Shown here: in pieces, positions 7,526 through 14,326 of the stretch
Position numbering within the stretch: the first letter of the stretch is position 1
How the letters are laid out: the number at the start of each line of letters is the position of its first letter
Assembly: GCA_964370965.1 (NCBI GenBank)
Contig: CAYJLW010000064.1
Span: 1 to 23,950 of the forward strand
DNA from: CAYJLW01 sp964370965
Lineage (GTDB): Bacteria; Actinomycetota; Acidimicrobiia; UBA2766
DNA length: 23,950 nucleotides
Direction: 5' to 3'
The notes under the pieces: model-generated
Told to the model about the DNA's origin: nothing
Seen by the model: the letters and a program-made list of their open reading frames with translations, nothing else
Databases searched by the model: none
Program-made: the position numbers and the translations under genes

Positions 7526-8085
7526 TGAGACGCCGCCACCGTGGTGCCCGCAGCGCCGCGCTCGTGGCGGCAGTCGCCCTCTTGGGGGTCCTGGGAACCT
7601 GGGCGGCGCTGCAGTCGGAAACGGCGAACGTGGCGAACACGTGGGCGGCGGGCGCGGTGGCCGTGACCGACGACGACGCCGGAACGGCGATGTTCGCCGT
7701 CTCGGGCATGGCGGCGGGCGACAGCGAGACGAAGTGCGTACTCGTCACCTACACGGGTGACGTCACGGGAACCGTGCGGCTGTACGGGACCGTGAGCGGA
7801 TCGGCGGCATCCACCCTCACCGTGGGAGTGGAGAAGGGCTCGGGCGCCACGCCCGGAGCGACACACTCGTGCACCGGCTTCACCCCCTCCTCGACCCTCC
7901 TGGCACCTGCGACCATGAACACGTTCGCCTCCACGTGGGCCACCGGCTACGACGGCGCGTCGTTCACGCAGGGCGAAACCGCCGTCTACCGATTCACCGT
8001 CGCCCTCCCCGCGGGCACGACGTGCGCCGCGGGCTGCAGCCAGGACGCGTCGGCCACGTTCACCTGGGAGGCGAGGAACACGTGA
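7525..8085 (+). CDS. TasA/CalY-like secreted surface protein (second paralogue)
   Basis: The product is 186 residues. A basic start (MRRRHRGARS) and hydrophobic core lead into TANVANTWAAGAV, the same SipW-type junction as the first paralogue. The two share many blocks: TDDD-x-G-x-AMF-x-VSG, KC-x-x-VTY, GSG, SCTGF/DCTGF, YDGA/LDGA and a near-identical end (TFTWEAR). This copy has two extra Cys (TTCAAGC) near its C-terminus. It starts within the signal peptidase stop, so it needs no separate ribosome binding site. The next gene is convergent 61 bp away, with no convincing terminator between. It could be a minor fibre subunit or anchor, by analogy with TapA/CalY. Confidence 0.78.
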   Translation: MRRRHRGARSAALVAAVALLGVLGTWAALQSETANVANTWAAGAVAVTDDDAGTAMFAVSGMAAGDSETKCVLVTYTGDVTGTVRLYGTVSGSAASTLTVGVEKGSGATPGATHSCTGFTPSSTLLAPATMNTFASTWATGYDGASFTQGETAVYRFTVALPAGTTCAAGCSQDASATFTWEARNT

Positions 8086-8146
8086 CGCAGCGGCACCCTC
8101 CCGATCGACGGCGCCCGGAGATCCGCCACCCGGGGCCCGCCCGCGC

Positions 8147-9226
8147 CTAACCCATCTCGGCGATCGTGACCTCGCGGTTCTCGTGTGACGAGAGTTGGGC
8201 GGCGAGCGCGAAGGCGAGGGTGGCCCGCCCCTCGGCGAGGTCGAGCTGGGCCGGGCGGCCCTCACGCACGGCGTCGACGAAGTCGAAGGTGGCGTCGCGG
8301 AACGACGCCGCCCAGTCCGCCTCGACCGTGTGGTACGCCCGGCTCACGCCGTCGCGGTAGATGACGAGGGGGGGCTCTTCCATCGCCTGGCCGGCGCAGC
8401 GGGTCACCCAGATGATCCCGGACGTCCCGCGGATCTCGAGGCGGTCGTCGGTGACGTAGTACTTCGAGCGCACGTCGAGATCCAGGGAGGCGACAATTTC
8501 CCAGGATCCGTAGCGGGGAACACCGCTGTAGCGCCACGAGATGAGCGCCGGGGCGTCGATGAGGCCCCCGCCGGGGATCTCGATCCAGTTGATGAAGGCG
8601 TGCACGACGTCCACGGGGTCGGTGATGAACATGCGGCCCATCTGGAAGGAGTGGTATCCGTGGTCGAAGGTGTTCATGCCGCCGCCGCAGAGCTCGGGCT
8701 GCATCCGCCAGATCTGCGTGGCGGGGTTGACGTCCCAGCCCTGGCCCGTGCCCATGCGCCCCGCGGCCGTCACGATCCGCACCGAGAGCGGCTCGCCGAT
8801 CTCGCCCCCCTCGACGAGCTCCCTGGCAAGACGGTGCGGCGGGTACCACATGAAGTTCTCGAAGACCCGGAACACCCGGTCGCTGCCCTCCACGACGGGA
8901 GCCAGGAGGTCGTACTCCTCGAGGGAGCGGGCGGGCGGCTTCTGCAGCGAGACGTGCTTGCCCGCCTCGAGGGCGGCGATCGCCTGCTCGACGTGGAGGT
9001 GGTGGGGCGTGAGGATCTCGACCGCATCGACGGTGTCGTCGGCGAGGAGCCCCTCGAAGGACGCATACGCCCGGGCGCCCCACTCCTGCGCTCGCCGCTC
9101 CCGGACCCCCTCGTCGACGTCGCAGACGGCGACGATCTCGGCCGCTGGGTGTTCCAGCCATCCCACGCAGTTCAGGTCCGCGATGCGGCCGCCCCCGACG
9201 AAACCGACCCGGACGCGGTCGCTCAC
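8147..9226 (-). CDS. Gfo/Idh/MocA family NAD(P)-dependent oxidoreductase
   Basis: The 359-residue product has an N-terminal Rossmann fold (VGFVGGGRIADLN), the LQKPPARS segment in the place of the family's EKP motif (Glu replaced by Gln), and GGGMNTFDHGYHSF around residues 180-193, matching the active-site D-x-G-x-H region. The family oxidises or reduces sugars, inositols and related ring or side-chain alcohols; the substrate is not evident. The GTG start overlaps the stop of the RDD gene (GTGA, 4 nt), so the two are translationally coupled. Length is typical. Confidence 0.88.
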   Translation of the reverse strand: MSDRVRVGFVGGGRIADLNCVGWLEHPAAEIVAVCDVDEGVRERRAQEWGARAYASFEGLLADDTVDAVEILTPHHLHVEQAIAALEAGKHVSLQKPPARSLEEYDLLAPVVEGSDRVFRVFENFMWYPPHRLARELVEGGEIGEPLSVRIVTAAGRMGTGQGWDVNPATQIWRMQPELCGGGMNTFDHGYHSFQMGRMFITDPVDVVHAFINWIEIPGGGLIDAPALISWRYSGVPRYGSWEIVASLDLDVRSKYYVTDDRLEIRGTSGIIWVTRCAGQAMEEPPLVIYRDGVSRAYHTVEADWAASFRDATFDFVDAVREGRPAQLDLAEGRATLAFALAAQLSSHENREVTIAEMG

Positions 9227-9969
9227 TGCGGCGGCGTGCCGGGGGGCGGGGCCGTGCCCGGCGGCGGGGCGTACTGCGGCGGCGGGGCCACCGGCGGCAT
9301 GCCGGGGGGCGGGGCCGCACCCGGCGGCGGAGCGTACTGCGGCGGCGGGGCCACCGGCGGCGCACCCGCCGGCGGATACTGCTGCGGGGGCGGGGCGTAC
9401 TGCTGCGGGGGCGGGGCGTACTGCTGCGGTTGGGCGTACTGCTGCGGCGGGGCGTACCCGGGCTGGGCGCCGGGGAGGCCCACGGTGACGCCGGGTATGG
9501 CGACGGGAGCGCCCATGGCGCCCTTGTCCACGACGAACGTCTTCGCCGCCATGTCGCCCAGTCTGCGGTGGCCCTTGGAGGTGAGGGCGATGATGAGACC
9601 CACGAGACCGGCGCAGAGGCCGTCGACGATCATGAGGATGGAGCGCAAGGCCGCCTTGCCCAAGCCGCAGGGCCGGCCGTCCTCCCTCACGGTGCGGACC
9701 CCGCAGATCATCTTGCCCAGGGTGCCTCCGGTGGACCCCTGCAGCACCCAGAAGTAGAGGATGCCGATGACCGCCGAGATCCCGTAGACCACCAGGGCAC
9801 TGCCTCCCTCCACAGCCACCGAGAAAGACCCGTCACCGGTCGTCGTGTCGCCCAGGGCGAAGATGAGACCGAAGTTGATGCCGCCCACGATGATCATGTC
9901 GATGATGAACGCGAGGATCCGGCGGCCCATGACGGCGGTCGGGTCGGGGACTGTGTAAGGAACGGCCAT
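9223..9969 (-). CDS. RDD family membrane protein with Pro/Gln-rich repeat tail
   Basis: The 248-residue product has the RDD signature: GRRILAFIIDM at the start of the first membrane helix, GTLGKMICGVRTVREDG in the middle loop and GHRRLGDMAAKTFVV after the last helix. Three membrane segments lie at about 17-38, 58-76 and 109-130. Residues from about 150 on are a Pro/Gln/Tyr/Ala-rich tail with QQYAPPP and PPQYAPPPG repeats, probably cytoplasmic and disordered. GGAGGT lies 5 nt before the ATG. RDD proteins are poorly characterised; some act as ion antiporters. Coupling to the oxidoreductase is seen, but its meaning is not known. Confidence 0.88.
   Translation of the reverse strand: MAVPYTVPDPTAVMGRRILAFIIDMIIVGGINFGLIFALGDTTTGDGSFSVAVEGGSALVVYGISAVIGILYFWVLQGSTGGTLGKMICGVRTVREDGRPCGLGKAALRSILMIVDGLCAGLVGLIIALTSKGHRRLGDMAAKTFVVDKGAMGAPVAIPGVTVGLPGAQPGYAPPQQYAQPQQYAPPPQQYAPPPQQYPPAGAPPVAPPPQYAPPPGAAPPPGMPPVAPPPQYAPPPGTAPPPGTPPQ
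9233..9358 (-). repeat. 63-bp direct repeat, two copies, in the RDD protein tail
   Basis: Copies 9233-9295 and 9296-9358 differ at only a few bases and code 21-residue units built on PPQYAPPPG and APPPG. Shorter 21-24 bp units coding QQYAPPP follow on the higher-coordinate side (about 9370-9440). All keep the frame. Confidence 0.8.
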
Positions 9970-10116
9970 GGTCCACCTCCGGAGTGCCGGCGCAACGGCG
10001 GGAGCCTACCGTCCCCAGCCTCAGCCCGGGTGCACCATCTCACGAAGCGGGCCATACTGCCGATGAGAAGGACGAGGACAAGTGGGGGCCAAGACCGAGA
10101 GCGTGATCGGAGAGAG

Positions 10117-11964
10117 ATGTCGCTGGGCCGGAAGACGACCCTGGCCACGGGCGCCGCCCTGCTCTGCCTGATCGGGATCCTCTACGTCGTGCTCCGCGTC
10201 GACGTCCAGCGGCACTTCGACGAGATCGAGGACGCCGCCGTCCGCCAGGACGTGCGCCGGGTCGAGACCGTCCTCGCCGACCAGCTCGACGACCTCGCGG
10301 GCACCACCACCGACTACGCGCACTGGGACGACACCTACGAGTACGCCCTCGACCCCGAGGCGAACGCCGCCTATCTCGATGAGGGACTCACGGCGGGGAC
10401 GTACGCCACGAACAACGTGGACGCCGTCGTCATAGTCGACGGTGCCGGCAGGGTCCCGTATGCGCACGGCATCGCGGACGACGGCGAGACACTCGGCCCG
10501 CCGCCTGCGACCCTGGGCTCCCTGCCTCCCGGAAGCCCGCTCCTGGTCGAGGACGGGAAGCTGAAGTCGAGCCGGAACGGTCTCTGGGTGGATCCCTCGG
10601 GCCCCTACCTCGTGTCGTCCCAGCAGATCCTCACCAGCGACGGTTCGGGCCCGCCGACGGGAACGATGGTGATGGCCCGCCGCCTCGACGCCCACGAGGT
10701 CTCCCATCTCGGCAAGCTCGCCCAGGCCGACGTCCGGCTCCTCGTGGGCAAGGCGGCCACCGGAGTCTCACGGGGCGCCGGGACCCGGGTCCGGGCCCTG
10801 TCGGGGAACCGGATCAACGGCCGCCGCCGGATCCCCGTCATCAACGACCCCGCGGGCGCCGTCCTCAGCGTCACCGCGCCCGCAACCGGATCCGTCGAGG
10901 CGCGAGAAGCCTCCCGGCGCCTCCTCGTCGTGATGATCGTGGCCGCGATCGCCTTCCTGTTCGTGGTCCTCCTCCTCGTCCACCGCCTCGTGCTGCGGCG
11001 CACGGTCTCGTTCAGCCGCACGGTGCGCCGCATAGCCGCCAGCGGGCACATCGAGGAGCGCCTCGCCGTCGACGGCAAGGACGAGCTCGCCACCCTGGGC
11101 GGGGACGTGAACGACATGCTCGACGCTGTCGAGAAGGCCGAGCGGGACATCATGACCGCCCGGGACACCGCCGAGGCGGCGAGCCGCATGAAGAGCGAGT
11201 TCCTCGCCAACATGAGCCACGAGATCCGCACACCCATGAACGCCGTCATCGGGATGACCGACCTCCTCTTGGACACGAGCCTCACAGGCGACCAGCGCGA
11301 CATGCTCGAGACCGTGCAGAACTCGGCGGAGGCCCTCCTGCACCTCCTCAACACCATCCTCGACCTCTCGAAGGTGGAGGCAGGCAAGCTCGACCTGGAG
11401 GCGAGGCCCTTCTCGGTGCGAGAGTGCGTCCTCGACTCGGCCAAGGTCCTCGAGCACAGGGCACGCGAGCGCTCCCTGCACCTGGAGTCGCGAGTGGCGC
11501 CCGACGTCCCGGACGCGGTCGTGGGCGACTCCCACCGACTCCAGCAGATCCTCTTCAACCTCATGGGCAACGCCTTGAAGTTCACCCACAGCGGAGGCGT
11601 GGTCGTCGCGGTGGAGCGTCTGGGCGCCCCTGAGGACCGCGTCGGCCTGCACATCGCGGTCGCCGACACGGGAATCGGCATCCCGCCCGGCAAGCTCACG
11701 GAGATCTTCGAGGATTTCACGCAGGCCGACGGCTCCATGACCCGCCGCTACGGGGGCACGGGCCTCGGCCTCTCGATCACCCGCGGACTGGCCGAGCTCA
11801 TGGGCGGCCGGGTCTGGGCCGAAAGCACCGAGGGCACCGGCAGCACGTTCCACGTGGCCGTGGAGCTCGCCCGGGGCGCGGACCCTCAGCGGAAGGCGGC
11901 CGCCGACGACGGCGACGACCAGTCGACACGACCGGCGTCCGCCCAGAGCCGCTCCAGGTCGTAG
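10117..11964 (+). CDS. Membrane sensor histidine kinase (CHASE4-HAMP-HisKA-HATPase)
   Basis: The 615-residue product has membrane helices at about 8-27 and 268-292 enclosing an extracytoplasmic CHASE4-like sensor (TTDYAHWDDTYEYAL, NNVDAVVIVDGAG). A HAMP linker follows. Then comes HisKA with phospho-acceptor His368 in NMSHEIRTPMN, and HATPase_c with the N box (NLMGNALKF), G1 (ADTGIGIPP) and G2 (GGTGLGLSI). There is no receiver domain and no response regulator gene nearby, so its partner is elsewhere. The start at 10117 is tentative: a purine-rich GGAGAGAG abuts it very closely, and an upstream in-frame ATG at 10063 has no ribosome binding site. The last 79 bases overlap rsfS on the other strand; the C-terminal Asp/Ser/Arg-rich tail is what that overlap encodes. 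Confidence 0.9.
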   Translation: MSLGRKTTLATGAALLCLIGILYVVLRVDVQRHFDEIEDAAVRQDVRRVETVLADQLDDLAGTTTDYAHWDDTYEYALDPEANAAYLDEGLTAGTYATNNVDAVVIVDGAGRVPYAHGIADDGETLGPPPATLGSLPPGSPLLVEDGKLKSSRNGLWVDPSGPYLVSSQQILTSDGSGPPTGTMVMARRLDAHEVSHLGKLAQADVRLLVGKAATGVSRGAGTRVRALSGNRINGRRRIPVINDPAGAVLSVTAPATGSVEAREASRRLLVVMIVAAIAFLFVVLLLVHRLVLRRTVSFSRTVRRIAASGHIEERLAVDGKDELATLGGDVNDMLDAVEKAERDIMTARDTAEAASRMKSEFLANMSHEIRTPMNAVIGMTDLLLDTSLTGDQRDMLETVQNSAEALLHLLNTILDLSKVEAGKLDLEARPFSVRECVLDSAKVLEHRARERSLHLESRVAPDVPDAVVGDSHRLQQILFNLMGNALKFTHSGGVVVAVERLGAPEDRVGLHIAVADTGIGIPPGKLTEIFEDFTQADGSMTRRYGGTGLGLSITRGLAELMGGRVWAESTEGTGSTFHVAVELARGADPQRKAAADDGDDQSTRPASAQSRSRS

Positions 11965-12266
11965 AAGCGCCGCACGTCGTCGCGGAAGACGTGCACGACG
12001 ACGTCGCCGTAGTCGAGGAGCACCCAGCGGCTGTCGGCCCTGCCCTCCCGGCGCAGGGGCCTGCGCCCCAGGATCCGCAGGGCCTCCTCGACGTGGTCGA
12101 CGATCGTGCGCACCTGGCGGTCGTTGGCGCCGGAGGCGATCACGAAGAGGTCGGCGATGCCGAGGACGTCGCCCACGTCGAGGATCACGACGTCGGCGGC
12201 CTTCTTGGCGTCAGCCGCCACGGCCGCGGCAACTGCGATGCGCCGGGCGTCGGGGTCCGCTGTCAG
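11886..12266 (-). CDS. rsfS: Ribosomal silencing factor RsfS
   Basis: RsfS binds uL14 on the large ribosomal subunit and blocks subunit joining in starvation. The core AADAKKAADVVILDVGDVL, then FVIASGANDRQVRTIVDHVEE, DSRWVLLDYGDVVVHVF and YDLERLW, is diagnostic. The only in-frame ATG (12368) would overlap the preceding LCP-like gene by 83 nt and add unfamily-like Arg/Ser-rich sequence. A CTG at 12266 with GGAGG 5 nt upstream gives a 126-residue protein of usual length, so I place the start there; a GTG at 12221 would cut the first helix. It follows the LCP-like stop by 19 nt. Its 3' end overlaps the kinase gene by 79 bp. Confidence 0.88.
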   Translation of the reverse strand: MTADPDARRIAVAAAVAADAKKAADVVILDVGDVLGIADLFVIASGANDRQVRTIVDHVEEALRILGRRPLRREGRADSRWVLLDYGDVVVHVFRDDVRRFYDLERLWADAGRVDWSSPSSAAAFR

Positions 12267-12285
12267 GCTGTCCTCCTCGGGCTCT

Positions 12286-13584
12286 TCACTGTCCCAGGTC
12301 GGCGCCGACGACGACCGTGACGTCCACGACGTCCTGCGTCGTGCGTTCCCGGACCAGCACGCCGGCACCGAGGCGCCGCCGCGCCTTCACGGCGGCGCCT
12401 CGCTCGCTCTCACGGTAGTAGATGATGCGGGTGACGTCGGGGAGATCCGTCTCGTCCGTCGAGAGCACGAGGCGGAACGACTGCGGTGCCACCCTGGCCG
12501 CCGCCCCGCCCGCCATGGCCGGCGGGGCCCTCAGTTCCAGGCGGGGGCGCGAGGGATCGAGCACCACCCTGGCCGGCATCCGCTCGCGGAGCCCGGGGAG
12601 CGACTTCACGTCCAGCTTGAACGTCTCCCGCCCCCCCGCGCCCGGTCCCCCGGCCACGACGGGAAGGACGCCGTATCGGATGCCGGCGGTGTCCGCGGCG
12701 AGCTCGTCCAGGACCGCAGCGGCCGGTCCGGGGTCGTTCCCGGCAGGCGCGAGGCGCAGGTCGGCCTTCACGAGGTTGCCCGCCCCCTCCGGGTCCCCGC
12801 GGAAGCGCCCGAAGACGGCGGACCACACGACCTTCTGCCTCGCCAGCCGGCCCAGCTCCCCGGCGTCCGTGCGCGCCGAGAGGTAGGTGACGACGGCCTT
12901 GGCGTCGAGCTCCTGGCGGCCGGCCTCGAAGACGGTGCGGTCCTCTCCCCCGGACTGCGCCGCCACGATGTCGGCGGGGACGTCCACGGCGAGGGTGCGC
13001 AAGCGCCCGAAGAGGTCCTCGAGGCCGGCGAGGTCCGCGCTCAGCCACGTGTCGACGCGCACTCCGACGACGTTGCCCACGACGAGGGCAGCGGTGGCCG
13101 CGTCGGGGGCGTCGGCGAGCGTGGCAGGGCCGCGCCCGGGCACTTCCGCCCAGAGCCCGGCGGGGAGGAAGAGGACCTCGCCGCCGCCCCCTGCGGCGGC
13201 CACGAGGAGGATCGCCCATTCGAGGCGGGTGCCGTCATTCTGCAGCCACAGGAGGGTGCGGCCCGCCTCGGAGCGCGTGACGGGAGCGGCGGCCCTCTTG
13301 GCCGGGCCGACACCTCCCTGCACGCCGGTGAAGACCGCCGCGACAAGAGAGAGGACGGCACCGACGGCGAGGACGCGTTTGGCGAGGCGGAGGCGGGCGC
13401 GTCGCCGCCGGCGCTCTTCGCGGCTCCAGCCGTGCTCGGGGCGGGCAACGAGCTCCCGGGACGCGCCCGGCTGCGGGGCCGGGGGGGCCGAGGGAGTGAG
13501 CGTGGCCTCCAGCCAGGGGGGCAGGTGCGGGACGGACTCCACGGCAGGAGGCGCCGGCCGTGTCCCGGCCGTGTCCGGCCTCAT
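12286..13584 (-). CDS. Membrane-anchored LCP-like protein with LytR C-terminal domain, active site degenerate
   Basis: The 432-residue product has a Pro-rich cytoplasmic N-terminus, a basic stretch (ERRRRRARLRLAKR), one membrane helix at about 71-88, an LCP-like domain (about 108-260) and a LytR_C domain at the end (TRIIYYRESERGAAV ... DVTVVVGADLG). LCP enzymes attach wall polymers to peptidoglycan and use Arg/Asp residues around R-x-D and PRDLWV. Here those read RLEW (about 120-123) and PAGLWAEVPG (about 141-150), so the charged residues are gone. It is probably non-catalytic. Start ATG 13584 overlaps the nadD stop (ATGA), and it leads directly into rsfS, a position common in actinobacteria. 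Confidence 0.8.
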   Translation of the reverse strand: MRPDTAGTRPAPPAVESVPHLPPWLEATLTPSAPPAPQPGASRELVARPEHGWSREERRRRRARLRLAKRVLAVGAVLSLVAAVFTGVQGGVGPAKRAAAPVTRSEAGRTLLWLQNDGTRLEWAILLVAAAGGGGEVLFLPAGLWAEVPGRGPATLADAPDAATAALVVGNVVGVRVDTWLSADLAGLEDLFGRLRTLAVDVPADIVAAQSGGEDRTVFEAGRQELDAKAVVTYLSARTDAGELGRLARQKVVWSAVFGRFRGDPEGAGNLVKADLRLAPAGNDPGPAAAVLDELAADTAGIRYGVLPVVAGGPGAGGRETFKLDVKSLPGLRERMPARVVLDPSRPRLELRAPPAMAGGAAARVAPQSFRLVLSTDETDLPDVTRIIYYRESERGAAVKARRRLGAGVLVRERTTQDVVDVTVVVGADLGQ

Positions 13585-14165
13585 GACGCCCGGTAGAGGC
13601 CGTGAGCACGGATGTAGGCCTCCACGGAGGGGGCGACGAGGCCCGTGACGGACTCCCCGGCGCCGAGACGGCGCCGGATCCCGCTCGCCGAGACGTCCAC
13701 AGGGTTCATGGGCACCTCGACCACACGGGCGCCGGGAAGGTCGGGAAGCTCGGCTCCCTCGCGGGGCACGACGGCGAGAGTGGCGAGGGCGACGACGTCG
13801 CTCCAGCGGTGCCACGTGGGCACGCCGGCGGCGGCGTCCGCCCCCAGGACGAGGAACAGGTCACGCTGCGGCGCCCGGAGAGCCTCGAGGGTGTCCACCG
13901 TGTACGTGGGCCCCGGCCGGTCGAGGTCGAGCCGGCTCACCTCCAGGCCCACCTCGTCGGCGACGGCGAGTCGCGTCATCTCATACCGATCCTCCGCCGG
14001 GGCGGGCTGGTAGCCGCCCCGCGCGATCTTCTGCCAGGGCCGGCCGGCGGGGACGAGCAGGACACGGTCGAGAGCGAGCACCCGCCGGGCGGCCTGGCCC
14101 ACGGCGACGTGACCGGCGTGCGGGGGGTCAAACGTGCCCCCGAGCACGCCCATCCGTTCGCCCAT
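13581..14165 (-). CDS. nadD: Nicotinate-nucleotide adenylyltransferase
   Basis: NadD joins nicotinate mononucleotide with ATP to give deamido-NAD in the cytoplasm. The 194-residue product has GGTFDPPHAGH (9-19), the PWQK and PAEDRYEM segments (43-63), VLGADAAAGVPTWHRW (107-121) and VSASGIRRRL (158-167), matching the family's ISSTxIR motif. GGAGAG lies 8-9 nt before the ATG at 14165, which decides it over the second ATG four codons in. It overlaps the LCP-like gene by 4 nt. The 161-bp spacer upstream probably holds its promoter, though none is clear. Confidence 0.97.
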   Translation of the reverse strand: MGERMGVLGGTFDPPHAGHVAVGQAARRVLALDRVLLVPAGRPWQKIARGGYQPAPAEDRYEMTRLAVADEVGLEVSRLDLDRPGPTYTVDTLEALRAPQRDLFLVLGADAAAGVPTWHRWSDVVALATLAVVPREGAELPDLPGARVVEVPMNPVDVSASGIRRRLGAGESVTGLVAPSVEAYIRAHGLYRAS

Positions 14166-14255
14166 GGGCCTTCTCTCCTATGAGATCGGCAGGTCGCCCG
14201 ACCCACTGAACCGGTTCCACCGGCCCACCGGGTCGCCACCGCGGCGGCGCCAACC

Positions 14256-14281
14256 GGGCCCCTCCCCGCTCTGGGGAGCCC
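14256..14281 (-). terminator. Hairpin between the CoxE-like gene and nadD
   Basis: CTCCCC (14262-14267) pairs with GGGGAG (14273-14278) around a 5-nt loop, and GGG/CCC extends it across a bulge. It is about 46 nt past the stop of the CoxE-like gene. There is no T tract. Confidence 0.35.
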
Positions 14282-14289
14282 GCGCACGG
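14264..14289. repeat. Dispersed 26-bp repeat, copy 2
   Basis: Matches 26-51 at 22 of 26 bases with the same spacing of all blocks. It overlaps the hairpin at 14256-14281. The long palindromic right arm seen in copy 1 is absent here. Confidence 0.4.
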
Positions 14290-14326
14290 ATGCTCGGCGC
14301 ACGCCTCCCGAGGACGGGGGGTGTGT

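Noticed and set aside
9430..10116. N-terminal extension of the sensor kinase
   Set aside because: It runs antisense through the RDD gene; the kinase's first membrane helix starts a few residues after 10117.
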